This document shows positions 20,470-31,673 of a DNA stretch of 64,000 nt, one piece after another (positions within the stretch are counted from its first letter, which is position 1; the number at the start of each line of letters is the position of its first letter). The DNA comes from Pseudocercospora fijiensis CIRAD86 (taxonomy: Eukaryota > Ascomycota > Dothideomycetes > Mycosphaerellales > Mycosphaerellaceae): assembly GCF_000340215.1 (NCBI RefSeq), contig NW_006921539.1, forward strand, positions 1,808,507 through 1,872,506, given 5' to 3'. Under the pieces are notes generated by a model, which saw only the letters and a list, made by a program, of their open reading frames with translations, was not told the DNA's origin and made no database searches. The translations under genes were made by a program, and so were the position numbers.

Positions 20470-21514
20470 ATGGAGAGTATATCGCCAATTGACCCTTGGG
20501 CAGCGCCCTCTACACACGTCTTTGCTTTCATTGGCTTGCTCTTCATCTCGGTGAAGATCTTCTCCTTCTGGCGACTTATCGCGTCACTTTTTATCCTGCC
20601 AGGCATCTCGGTATTCAATTCCCCTTGGACAGTACTGTATGACTGCTGACATGTGACAGTTGTCCAAGTTTGGCAAGAAAGGAGCATGGGCGGTGGTGAC
20701 CGGCGCCTCCGATGGCATTGGAAAGGAATATGCCCTGCAGCTTGCGGCCAAGGGATTCAATATCCTGCTGGTATCACGAACACAATCGAAGCTCGAAACG
20801 CTCGCCTCCGAAATTCAGCAAAAGCATAACGTTCAAACCAAGATCTACGCCATGGACTTCGCAGCGAATAGAGACGAGGACTTTTCGAACCTGAAAAAGC
20901 TAGTCGGTGATCTCGACATTTCGATTCTCATCAACAATGTTGGTCAAAGTCACAGCATACCTGTGCCTTTCAGCGAGACACCAGAGAAGGAGATGAAGGA
21001 TATAATCACGATCAATTGCTTCGGCACTCTTCGTGTCACCCAGCTCATCACGCCTGGCATGATTCAGCGCAAGCGCGGGCTGATCTTGACCATGGCTTCT
21101 TTCGGCGGCATCATGCCTACACCTCTGCTCGCAACCTACAGCGGCAGTAAGGCCTTCTTGCAGCAGTGGTCGACGGCTCTCAGTGGCGAGCTTGCGCCCT
21201 ACAACATTCAGGTTCAGCTCGTGCAGTCCTACCTAGTCACCTCAGCAATGAGCAAGATCAAGCGATCATCTGCACTGATTCCGACCCCCAAGCAATTCGT
21301 TCGCGCTGCACTGTCGAGGATTGGAAGGTCGGGCGGTGCTCAGGGTATTGCAGCAACAAGCACTCCTTACTGGTCACATGGGATCATGCACTGGGCAATT
21401 GCGAGCTTTGCAGGCACCATGAACGGAGTTGTGCTCAACATCAACAGAAAGATGCATGTAGATATTCGCAAGCGTGCGCTCAGAAAGGCAGAACGCGATG
21501 CGAAGAAAGCGTAG
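20470..21514 (+). CDS. IFA38: very-long-chain 3-ketoacyl-CoA reductase
   Basis: Exons 20470-20610 and 20660-21514 (intron 49 nt), 331 residues. The short first exon encodes the N-terminal membrane helix. Exon 2 is a short-chain dehydrogenase: cofactor motif T62-G-A-S-D-G-I-G69, an N-N-V-G motif, catalytic Ser near 194, and Y207-x3-K211. It performs the NADPH-dependent second step of fatty-acid elongation in the ER, feeding sphingolipid synthesis. The C-terminus ends K-K-A, a weak version of a dilysine ER signal. The splice joins P-G-I-S to L-S-K-F-G-K-K-G, as in family members. Confidence 0.94.
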
Positions 21515-21686
21515 TAGATAGTGGAAGTCGTGAAATTCGTCAGCAGCGTAAAAGATGCGCAATCCTCCAGCTTCACAGTTCGCCGTTGCCAAGCGAGATG
21601 GGCGAAGTGGATCCACAACTGGGCCACTCGCCTTCATCTAACACCTGCTTCAGCGTCGATAGACAGCCCACGGGACGACAGCGAAG

Positions 21687-22140
21687 ATGGCTTATCGTCG
21701 CACAACCGGCAACCTCAATGCTGCTGGTGAGTATCATTACCCCAGTTCCGGCTCTTACTGATGACCTCGACAGCGTGCAAGCTCGACATCTGGTCACCCG
21801 TGGAGATCGCAGTCGCAACCCCCACCGCGAAGCAGCATCCGTTCGATATCTGTTTGGAGCAGCATGATGCTGGTCAGGTCACTCTTCCACTTGCGGAGTT
21901 CTGGATCACAAGTAAGCTCTCTCACCCTACTCATCCTCGAGCGACGGTCACTGACATCCTACGGTAGAGCGACTCGCTGCCGAAGAGATGGAGCGCTGCT
22001 ATGGATCTCCGTTTGTGATCAGCACTGATCAGCACCAGGAGGCTATGACTGTGCTTATACCGTGCCATCATAGTAACAAGTGCCATTTGAGAGGCCTTCT
22101 CTTTGAGCCAGGAACTGGGTCCTCATCCTTCACAGAATAA
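21687..22140 (+). CDS. small hypothetical protein, three exons
   Basis: Not recognised. Exons 21687-21726, 21774-21911 and 21968-22140 with introns of 47 and 56 nt, GT-AG, all in frame, giving 116 residues from ATG to TAA. That two introns can be removed and the frame stays open over 351 nt is the main evidence. The product is soluble, mildly acidic, with Cys at about 15, 38, 68, 92 and 98 and no signal peptide or membrane segment. The last third contains P-C-H-H-S-N-K-C-H, which could bind a metal. It lies 172 bp after the reductase gene on the same strand. Confidence 0.55.
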
Positions 22141-22912
22141 GCCGCTAATGGTCATGAAGTATCCCTGCTGGAGTCAATTCATTCCAGTTTTGTGAGTGCT
22201 CAGACGGCATCTCGCATGTGTGCGTATCGAAGTGACACTTGCATATGCGGGCAACCCGAACCCTTGTCGTGGATCGTGCAAGTCGACAGCTGCAAATGCT
22301 GAACAGACTTCTCTTCCCCGATCTCCGATGTCCCTTTCAGCCTCTTCCTGATTAAGCGTAAGGAGTGTCTTTGTGTGGCAGGGAGGCTCTTTCCGCTAGG
22401 TAGAAGTCACACTGCGGAAGGAAGAAGGTGGAAGGTGGAGGGAAGTCTACAAGAAGACCCCGAGAAGAAGGTAGCTCTCCAACTTTTCCTTCTCTTGGAG
22501 CAACAACAAAGACGAACCGTCATCATGGATAATTGTACAGGCTCTGGCTGACCAGTTGGCTGTGCAGATATGAGCAGCAGCAGAATGATTCAATGACATC
22601 CTGACATTGTAGTCTACTCAGTACAGGAGAATTGAGTTACTCATGCTGTGGAAAGACATGCTCGACATGCGCAGCATAGTCAATGTCCGACCTGGACGAG
22701 AGATATGTGGTAGGATCAGAGATAACGTAGACAGCAGATAAAATTGCGGCAACGGCATTGTACCCTCAATTCTTTGACATTCCCTTCGTCGACCTTCGCC
22801 ACATCTGCAGAACCTTACAAACCATCGTTTCCAGGGAGGACCAAGGCCGAAGCGGCCTGCCACTTAGCATCCGTCCTACCTAGTAAACACCAGATGGCAC
22901 TCACCACCTCAA
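22141..22912. other. intergenic
   Basis: No gene found. The sequence has purine-rich runs (around 22410-22480) and no repeat longer than a few units. Confidence 0.5.
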
Positions 22913-23461
22913 TCAACCACGCCTAACCACCACCTCTCTCACATGCACACAACACCTCGCCCCATCACCCTCCCCACAGTCCACCGAACCAAAGAACGGC
23001 CCATCAGAAGACTGCGCCGCGACCAAGGTCAGACAAATTCTCCAAAGGATGAGTTGCAAGAAGTACCGGCCGCCCACCGAGATGATTGCGTCCTCGATCA
23101 TGCCGAGTCGCACATCCATATCTGCTTCATCGATGGCTTCCTCAAACCTCCTGGCAAGCTTGCACGCGTAATAGAGCATGAGGACGTGCAGGAAGATCCA
23201 GAGGAAGATCATTTCTTTGATGGCGCGGGGAGAGAGGGTGGACCAGTCGAGGATGTTAGCTTGATGCATTGCTTTTTTGCTTGGGTACGCCTGAAGAAGT
23301 CGTTGCTGGCTTGGGCTTGTGGGAGCGAGAGCGGCAGTGGGGTTCGATGTGCCGGGAAGATGGCAGGTCGTGGAAGCGAATGTTTGTTGTCGTCGACGTG
23401 TGTTGCTAAAACAAGTGAAGGGTTGAGCAGACTCGAGGTTGTTGATTCCATGTGCAGGCAT
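22913..23461 (-). CDS. putative small membrane protein
   Basis: Open frame of 182 codons from ATG 23461, or 118 codons from the second candidate ATG 23269. The downstream part has two likely membrane helices (EMIFLWIFLHVLMLYYACKL and FLQLILWRICLTLVAA) separated by an acidic segment with E-E-A-I-D-E-A-D-M-D. The part between the two ATGs is Ser/Pro/Arg-rich and resembles a weak mitochondrial leader. No family is recognised. A plus-strand frame over the same region looks like its shadow. Confidence 0.4.
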   Translation of the reverse strand: MPAHGINNLESAQPFTCFSNTRRRQQTFASTTCHLPGTSNPTAALAPTSPSQQRLLQAYPSKKAMHQANILDWSTLSPRAIKEMIFLWIFLHVLMLYYACKLARRFEEAIDEADMDVRLGMIEDAIISVGGRYFLQLILWRICLTLVAAQSSDGPFFGSVDCGEGDGARCCVHVREVVVRRG

Positions 23462-23687
23462 TGAGACAGTAAAGCAGGAAGGCGCGCGTGCTTCACTCGT
23501 CTTGGCATTCGCTCCTGCTATTCTTGAGGAAGCGGACTGCCTTCCTCGCCCGGCCGCAGTTCGAACGCAAGATGTGTGATTGCGCATGTCCAAAGCATCG
23601 CAACGTCGCAAGCGAAAGCCAGTGGGATGGTCTTCAGTAATGATGCTATGCTGTCTCCTGTTACATACCAATACTGAGCGAGAATGC

Positions 23688-26160
23688 CTACGCCCTGAGC
23701 AAATTGGCAAACACTGTCACCTTCTCAACATCCAAGCCCTTGCCATCGCCATTCTCACCAATCTTGGCAGCGGCACATTCGATCTCAATTCTATTGACAC
23801 CTTGCGCCAAACTACCCTCGTACACGTGCGTCCGCTTGCCAGTGTCTGCATGGAATTGTGTATCCCGCTGCGTAAGACGAGTCCCATTGACACTGACGAA
23901 CAGCTTGTATGCGCGACCCACCGCAAGCTCGCGTGAGATTGTCGGGGCGATGGACAGATAGTAATGCGTTGACGGCAGCGTGATGGTGGTGCTCTGGTGT
24001 GACAAAGTTGCGTGAGGCGTAATGTCCAAGCTGTATGGTGTAGTAATGTTTCGGAGCTGTGGATGCGTCGACAGCTTGACGACAGGGAGCAGCGCTTGCG
24101 ATGCTGGGTAGTTTCGAAGAGCCGTCTGGGGCAATGCATGAGGCGGCGCATAATGGTAGCTTGGAGCGTGGGCAGCCATTCCAGCAGGGAACGGAGAGCC
24201 GCTTGGAGGCCGCATCAGTGGTGGTGGCATCATGCCATTCGTAAGGGGGTGTGCAGGTAGTGCCTGCTGAGGCGCAGGCGACATTGTCGACATCTTCTCA
24301 TTCCTGAAAGCGCCTCCAGGCGGCGCGGGGAGCTGAGCGCTGCTTGGCGGCCGCGGCGCATCAGGAGCTGTAGGCTGTGGTGAAGGCTTGACAACACCGT
24401 TTGTTGTTGGCGTTGGCCGCTGCTGTGCTTGATGTCCATTCGCACCAGCTTGCACCATTGCTCGTTGGCGCGCCAGAGCTTCGTTATCAACGCTGACCCC
24501 AGGTGTCGGAGAACCGCGGTGCTGCGACAGATTTAAGGTGATACCAGTCTTCTGTGGCGGCTTTGGACCTCCCAGCCTGAGTCTTGTACTGGCTGGCTCT
24601 TCCACCTTCTCCTTCGCTTCTGCGAGGCGGGATTTGAAGTATGCCTGATCGCGTCAGCTTAGATCACAAGACTTCCGAAATAGTATCGTTGCCTACCTCG
24701 AACTCATTTGCCAGTTGATACATGTCACTGCCATCCTCGTTATAGTCCCGAGCATTGCGCCAGATGAAGCTGACCTCTTGTTCAAACTGATCCCAAGTCT
24801 TGAAGTCGGTGTGGCCTGTTGGAGGATTGCGTCCATGTACACCTTTCACAAGCTTCTGCACACCCTTGATTGACACTGGATGTCTGATCACCTTGTAGTA
24901 ATCTTCCAGCTTCCTACTCGGCAGATACACGAAAGGTGTGAAAATTGCCATGCCGTCCTCATCGGTGTATTGAATAGCTTCGGCACAGATCATCTCTTGG
25001 GCTTCTTGGAAGGATTTGCCAGTGAAGTCCATGTCTATTTGCTCCAAGTCGTCTCCGCCAGTAGCTGCGCTGGGTGCAACCGACGACTTGCGATCGGAAG
25101 GGGGTTCTGAAAGCTTTGGGGCGACAGATAGACGCAGCTTCGTACTGGCATCTTTGCTTGCCGACTCATCTTTTGCAGCTTCCCGAGACTGTACAGGCTT
25201 ATAATTCTCTTTGGCATGGGCACCGTTTGTCAGCGTGATCTTCGTCAACGACGGCGGCGCAGTAGCATCTGGAATCGGGGTGGCAACGGCAGAATAATTG
25301 GGGTTCCGGGAATACTCTGGGTTGTTGACTTTCATGAAGTTGTAAATGAGCTTGCGTATCCGCTCGGCGTCCTCGTAGATGATGCTTTTCGGCTCGTTGT
25401 AGTCCTTCGCGTTCTGGATCATCCGCTTGAAGTCGCTCTCAAGAGCACTGACTGTAGGATACGCATCTTTCTGGAGCTTCTCCTTAATGGTATCGATAGC
25501 TATTGGCAGGCGGGTGACCTGATAGTATTCCGGCAGCTCTTCTCGCGAAGGGAGTTCTTGGAAGGCATCTGTTATGGGACGATTCCTGCAGCAGTCATCA
25601 GCACAAGAGATCGAGCTTGCTTGAATGTGAGTATGCTACGCACGTCTTGTCGCTGGCTTTACTGAGCTGCGTGATCAGCTTGAAGCCGACTCTCTGCACT
25701 GCGCTCAGGTTGCCGTCGCCGTTTGCTGGCGGTGCCGGGTTGGAGTTCTGCAGCGAGACATGTCATGTTAGTCTGGATTTCTTGGTCTATGCGGGTTGGC
25801 AGTTCTCTGGACTGTGCAGTGCGTCTGGTGCAGCGCGGCGGACGGCGGAAGTGCTGCTTGAGTGGTGGGTAGTTCAAGATGCCGCCCACCGCCCATGCTC
25901 TCGACACTTCAACCCGTCGCGTAGCTCCCTTCCCTTTCGTCACCGCGAGCACGCCCTGCATCTTCGCGACAACATCTTCCGCCGCCTCACGCACTTCCTG
26001 AGCGCCCGCGCCCGCATCCATCTCGCAACACTGCGCGTGTGCAGAAGACACCGAGAGAACGGCGGCGACTCACCAGCAACTTGATCTTCTTGGATGCGCT
26101 GCCCCCGGTGTTGGTGGGAGTCGCGTTGGGCGCCGCTTTTCGCTTTCTGCTCGAATCCAT
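23688..26160 (-). CDS. RSC4: RSC4-like tandem bromodomain chromatin-remodelling subunit
   Basis: Exons 26160-26074, 25747-25644, 25585-24697 and 24644-23688, 678 residues; splice phases are consistent. The first intron is long for this genome (326 nt) and could hide a small exon. The N-terminus is basic (R-K-R-K, K-K-I-K). Bromodomain 1 (about residues 55-145) contains L-P-E-Y-Y-Q-V and the acetyl-lysine Asn region N-A-K-D-Y-N-E. Bromodomain 2 (about 240-360) contains L-E-D-Y-Y-K-V-I-R-H-P and N-A-R-D-Y-N-E-D. A Pro/Ala-rich linker leads to a C-terminal beta-rich domain of about 150 residues. This layout matches Rsc4 of the RSC remodeller, which reads histone H3 acetylation. Other double-bromodomain proteins are possible but fit the C-terminal domain less well. 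Confidence 0.82.
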
Positions 26161-27357
26161 CGCCGGCCGTGTGTATGCGCACTCCCAGGTGCGTGCAAGA
26201 GGCAGCAGTTGGCGAGGCAATATCCAGAAAAATCGCAAGGGCAAATGGGAGAATGCGCGCAATCACCAGCGGTATTCACACGCGCACAACCATAACCATC
26301 CACACAAGCCAGGAGGCCTTTGGCTTGCTTGCTTTGGCCGACATGCGGCTCGCGCCTGCATCCGCAAATCAAGCTTTCTCTAGCGCCATGCATCTTGGCC
26401 TGAGGCTCGCAACTTCCGTACAGGTGAAAGCAATTGCGTTATCGATACTTGCTTCATAGCTTTCGCTGTGAACTGTATATATCAGGCTGACTGAGCTAGA
26501 CAAACAAGAAAATCGCTTTAACGACTCTGTCACACTAACGGTATTGTACAGATCACAACCAAAAAACAGCAAGAACTTCGCTTCGACATCCATTTCAGGC
26601 AGGCGACGATCGAACGAGAAAAGAAAGCACTTGCCATGGGTCCACCGACATTGTCTGCGCTTGCGAGAGGAGCAATTGTTTGTGCGTTCAATCCGATCGG
26701 CATGGAAGAATTCGACCTCGCCGAGCTTGCTTGATGAAACGGCCTGCAGGCCAAGTCGACAGATCACATCGTGATCAGACAATCCATGCTCACGCGAGAC
26801 ATTCGCCTGGCCTTCTCACGACAGGCTGTGAGGACAGCTGACGAGCTTGGTCGGACGGTTGCATCTTGGCGGCGCTCAGAACCGTATATCGACCTTCTGA
26901 GCGGCCACGAGGCCGGATGAATGACATATGAAAGTGTTGCAATGACAGCAGCTCTCACAGTGGTAAAGACCGGGACGGATTGCCAGTCCGGATCAGGCCC
27001 GGATGCTAAAGCTGCGAGAGAAGCCTGCTCCGGTGCGCTGGTTTTGTGAGCTAGGCGTAGAATTCCAGTGTACTGTGCTCCAGGGCTTCGCACTCCGGGG
27101 GACTTGTGTGCTCTTGTTGTATCGGTTGCGGTTGCGGCTGATAGCATCTGCTCGATCGACAGCTTGGAACGCGGCACACCTCCTGTGCGGCCACCACGAT
27201 GCAGCTGCGTCAATCAACAACCCAGGAAAAAAAATCCACGCTGCATGACCGGCGGCTAGCGATGCTAGCTCTCTTTCAGCAAATCGCTCGTGCTTGACAC
27301 AGGTCGCATATCAAAGCTTGCCGTAAGCGCGACCCTGTTCGCCGCCTCGGTCGTCCC
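26161..27357. other. intergenic
   Basis: No gene supported. Several short frames on both strands lack conserved features, including a minus-strand one around 26764-27150. Confidence 0.45.
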
Positions 27358-27612
27358 TCAAGTGGTTCCACTCCCGTCGCAGTCTACGCAAGTGCCGTAG
27401 CTTGGTCGCCGACCGGAGCCCTCGCATATCTGGCAGACCACCACTCGGATCGATCGTCCTCTTCCTCTGCACTCCCCGCAGTCGACTTCTCCTGACGCTC
27501 CTCGACACTGCGGACACATCTTCGTCTGTCGAACTTGCCCAGTCTTGTTACAATAGGTACATGGCGTCCGTACCTGCCCAACTCCTCGACAAGATCTGCA
27601 AGTTGAGGGCAT
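27358..27612 (-). CDS. small DnaJ-type zinc-finger protein (no J domain), copy A
   Basis: 84 residues from ATG 27612; the frame is open farther upstream, so an N-terminal exon may be missing. Six C-x2-C motifs, most followed by x-G-x-G or close variants (C-R-S-C-R-G-V-G, C-T-Y-C-N-K-T-G, C-P-Q-C-R-G, C-G-E-C-R-G-R-G, C-Q-I-C-E-G-S-G, C-V-D-C-D-G-S-G). This is the zinc-binding pattern of the Cys-rich domain of type I Hsp40 (DnaJ). No J domain or C-terminal substrate-binding domain is present. Stand-alone versions in other organisms act as thiol or chaperone helpers; the role here is unknown. A related copy lies 1.7 kb away on the same strand. Confidence 0.6.
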   Translation of the reverse strand: MPSTCRSCRGVGQVRTPCTYCNKTGQVRQTKMCPQCRGASGEVDCGECRGRGRSIRVVVCQICEGSGRRPSYGTCVDCDGSGTT

Positions 27613-29278
27613 CAGGCTGTGGAGCCTTGTCGCTCTTGATCGAAATGGTATGGTAGGTGATGGACGAAAGGTTGATGATATTTTCTCTGCCACATATCCG
27701 CGCGCCTGCCTTATATCTTCTCTCGCCAAATCGAAACGCTTGCGTTCTTTCTTATCTCTGCTTCTCCGCCTGTGGCATGTAATGAGAGTGCCCAAGGGCC
27801 TCGGTGGAACGCTTGCGACAGCACAGAAGCCAACAGGACGGAGAAGTCAATGGAGTCACACGTATGTTTTCCTGCAGTGTGGAGCGAGGGTCTAGCTGTA
27901 TCTAATGTGCCTGGGCCAGGGCTATAGTGGATCCTTAGCAACGTGTAAGATAGGGACGGTCCGGTAGCGGGCTTCTGAAGGAAACTCTGATATGAACATT
28001 TGCCGATGGAGCCACTGAATTCGATCACGGCCGATTGTACACCTTTGATTGATATCGGTTTATAATGACTTACGGGAGGAGAGCACGCGGACGCAGTCAA
28101 CGAAGTATTTTTCTGGGCATCTTTTACTTTGCCCGTCTGGTTGTATCACAGATAGGCACGGATCGGCGCGCAGAAAGTCTGATATAGCCCCTGCTTCTAT
28201 GGCGACGGCATGCCGACACGATTGCAGACGGCCCGCTTCGTCTCCTGATGGGATACTGTTTGGAGGAATCCAGCACATGTCCAGCACTCGAAGCGATTGG
28301 ACTCGATCAATTGGAGAGTATATCGCCATAAGAGAGAGCGCACTCTCACACCGTCCTGCCATGACCAGAGAAGACTGCGATTCCCGAGGCTTTCCAACAC
28401 TTCATCATCTACAGCGGAGCCACTGCAATCGATCACCTTGGCGCAATTCGTCGCGAGAACTTCATTATCCATTCTGGACTCCACTGAGTCTGGACGGGTT
28501 ACATCAATCCAGAACATAACGCTCCACTGCAACTTGACGCCAACCATATTTCCCGCTTGAAGCCATCACTGGATTGCATATGTATCCAGCGGATTTTTTC
28601 CATGCACGGGATCCACTTCCCGTCATACGTTGAACAAGAGGATGAGTGTCGGTTCAGCAATACCAAGATGACTACATGCTTGGCATTGTACAACTGCCGA
28701 CGCATAGTAGCTTCATGAACTAATCAAGAAAATGTCATCATTCATCTTGGCGGCAGTCGACATGCCTTATTAGGTTTCATTCTTCCGTTCTTGAACGAGA
28801 CTGCTTAAATTGTCATTGTGAACGTTGAATGATGCCCACGAGAAGAGATTGAGAAGTGTCCGTTTACCCTGATTGATAGCACTCGCTACAGGTTTGAGCT
28901 ATTTCCAGGAGACGAACGTGGCGAGAAGTCACAATGTGACTAAGAGACGACAGCAGCCTGGCGCTCCTCACCAAATCAGCGAAGACAATGAAAGTCATCA
29001 ATGAAAGCTGAAGCACGAACGGTGTTATCGGCCTGCGCGCGAAACGTAATGGAAGCTACATGTAGATGATGAGAAATCGAAAGCGTCATTTACGAGAGAC
29101 TGATCATACACAATACCAACAAGAAAGAGAGCAGAAAACATCGCATCCCGACACATATCAGCCAGCACCAAAACCAGCGCCCATCGCTTACATCAGACCG
29201 ACCCCATCGCTTTCTTTTCCATTGACCAACACCTTGATGCAAAGAACCACATCTAGATCCCCGACTGGCCCTCAACCT
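27613..29278. other. spacer between the two zinc-finger genes
   Basis: No further gene supported. Upstream of 27612 the minus-strand frame stays open to about 27795 and may hold coding sequence of copy A. Confidence 0.45.
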
Positions 29279-29943
29279 CTACCCTTCCCTCGAATCTCTC
29301 CTCCCTTCCTCACCAACTACACTGACCCCACTCCCACCACAATCCCCACAACTCAACCTCAGTCCACTTCCACTTCCATTACAATTCCAACAATCACTCT
29401 CACTCAGCACGAGTCCAACGCCATCACAACTCCGACAGTTATAGTTCCCACATCCATTCCTCTCGGCATCGCAATCAACACAACTCGACGTGCGACGAAC
29501 TTTGCCAGAGGCTTTGCAGTGAGGACAAGGCTTGGGGACGGTGCCGTCGCCTGAACAACGATGACAGTGGGAAGAGGTAGGTGGCATGGTTGAGGGCATG
29601 GGAGCAACGGTGATGACTGCTGTTGTTGAGGAGAGTGTGAGGGATTTTGAACTTTGTTGTCGGTTGAGGGAGTTACGACGTGTGTTTTGTTTTAGGATTG
29701 CGTCGTAGTTTTCGTGGTCGGTGTCTGGGTTCCTGATATGTCAGGATGGATGCGATGTTGGGCTGTCGTGTTTGAATGACTTGTAGAAATCGTAGAATGA
29801 TGGACTGGGGCTTATATGAGTAGGGCAAGAGAAGACTCACCAAGGAAGATTTGTGCTCTGAGAAAGGCCTTGCCCGGCTGTGACCAGCTTGGGAGAAAGG
29901 ACCACGTCGGCAGGAGCCGACCCCATAAAGTCGAAGAGACCAT
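29279..29943 (-). CDS. DnaJ-type zinc-finger protein (no J domain), copy B
   Basis: Proposed exons 29943-29841 and 29724-29279 (intron 116 nt), 182 residues. An alternative is a single exon from ATG 29599 (106 residues). The Cys-rich part has six C-x2-C pairs (C-H-R-C-S-G-D-G, C-P-H-C-K-A-S-G, C-V-D-C-D, C-R-S-C-D-G-V-G, C-W-N-C-N-G-S-G, C-G-D-C-G-G-S-G). Spacing and order are like copy A, so the two are probably an old tandem duplicate. The proposed exon 1 gives an Arg/Trp/Leu-rich, acid-poor N-terminus (M-V-S-S-T-L-W-G-R-L-L) that could be a mitochondrial leader. The splice is chosen because it alone keeps the upstream frame open. Confidence 0.55.
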
Positions 29944-30864
29944 TTTCGTGTTGTGACGCCAGGGAATGTGTTCTGCTTTGCTTGTTCTGCACTTTTCCGC
30001 GGCAATGAGACGAGGCTCAAGATAAGATGTATTCGTAGCCAATTCGGCGGGTAATATATTCGTTGCCTGTTGTACCAAAATCTATTGGAAATACCCCGGT
30101 ATATCCCACTTCACAACTCTATGAAGTATCAGAGGTAGCCTGGGTTAAATCTGTTCCAATTGATCCTGCAGGCTGTGTGGGAGTGCATATGGCTCCGTCT
30201 CCGAGGCGTCAGACATCAATGATGGCATGGCTTCTCGGGCCAAGCAGGACCTGTACAGCCTACAACTGGGAAGGGTCAGATCAGAATGGTAAGATCGACC
30301 GGCGCGAGCCATACGGAAGAAGAAATCAACGAAAGATAAGAGGATGTCGTTACCCAATGCATCCGGCACATCAATCTTATCCTTGCCAAGACGCCTATTT
30401 GCTTAGCGTCGATCTTCTTCTTGAAGTTGAAGAATATATCAAGCTCTGGGTAGCTGCGACGCTCTGCTTTTGAAACGTAAATTCGACGCCGTCTTTCTGG
30501 GCACTGCAAGTACTTGCCGGAGCAGCAATAATGCCAGACGGAGCGTGATCCTAAGCCAAGAGATCTGGATTTGCGACGATCCTTACCGAGGCTCCCGCGT
30601 GTAAAGCCAAGATCCCGAATGCTGAAGGAGGGTGAGATATATTCAAGCACTTCGCGGAGGGTCGGGAGGACTCTTCTTGAAGTGGAGGCTTGTCGCGAGA
30701 TGCTTGGCGCTTTCCCGCGTCAACCTAAATGCAGTCAAGAAAAGCTGGGTATGGCTTGATGAGAATTCAGGAATACTTGGCGATACAATGGAGTAGGTGT
30801 GGATCGCGAGAAACACCTTAAGTCCGGCCATTCTACGTGTCACCACGTACCGAGCATGTTGCGG
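29944..30864. other. intergenic
   Basis: No gene supported. Short frames only, and no repeat structure. Confidence 0.45.
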
Positions 30865-31614
30865 TCAAGAAGCAAGCCCAAGAGATGTTGTTGGCAAGTC
30901 GGACCACTTTGCCAAGGTTGGGCGTTCAGCATACAGCAATATCCCGGTAGGGTCTGCAGGTGGCATGCTGGACACGTATAGCCAAGACTCCGACTTTTCG
31001 AGCATTGGACTGCTCAAGCATTGCGTCGTAAGGAATTGCGGACCAAGGGTCTTGGCCATGTGCGTGGGCCTCCGAGTCACATCCGGTAGATGCATCGATG
31101 CTTTCTCGAAGATTTTGTGGTTCTTGGCGAGCTCTTGTGGACTGACGTGCCATGGGCTTAGGCATGTGTTGATGCCAATCACTGTTCCTATGAGGCGAAG
31201 TAACTGCAGTGATCGCGGTGTCAGTGCCGAAGCCAGCAGTGAGAGAATTTGTTGTATGACGAGTGTGATGTCGGGGTATCGGGGCTCCAATCGTGCGTCG
31301 GGCGTGGCCTGAAGCAAATGGGAGAGTCGCGCGCAGTTGATGTGAGTGGCTGTCGGTGTCTGGGACTCAGGTCGACGCTTGTCTGAACACGTCTGGCACA
31401 GATCTTCGGGACCTTTGTTACTGCATGGCAATATTTTCCAGCTCCTCGAAAAGTCGACGTTCAGGCTCAGAGGTCATGAGCAATGCTCATACATACGTTC
31501 TGCTCCGACTGCAACAAGCATGTCCGTGATAGTAGAAAAGCTGCCGTAGGATTCGTAGACTTGGAGCATTTCATCAAAACCGGCTCGGCAGACGAATTTG
31601 ACCCCGCGCGTCAT
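30865..31614 (-). CDS. hypothetical protein, two exons
   Basis: Not recognised. Exons 31614-31497 and 31412-30865 with an 84-nt GT-AG intron; the join keeps frame and gives 221 residues ending at a TGA. The N-terminal 40 residues have a small charged and aromatic segment, followed by E-D-L-C-Q-T-C-S-D-K, a possible half zinc site with C10. The rest is helical with Leu-rich stretches (Q-Q-I-L-S-L-L-A-S-A-L). No signal peptide. Its start codon is only 59 bp from that of the divergent ankyrin gene. Confidence 0.45.
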
Positions 31615-31673
31615 GGTAGAACTTCTTCGCACTATCGAACAGAGAGCTTCGCAGTGTAAGAATTCGCAACGAA

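Noticed and set aside
29066..29554. Pro/Thr-rich plus-strand frame
   Set aside because: Antisense to the DnaJ-type zinc-finger gene copy B; its Thr/Pro richness comes from reading the Gly/Cys codons backwards.
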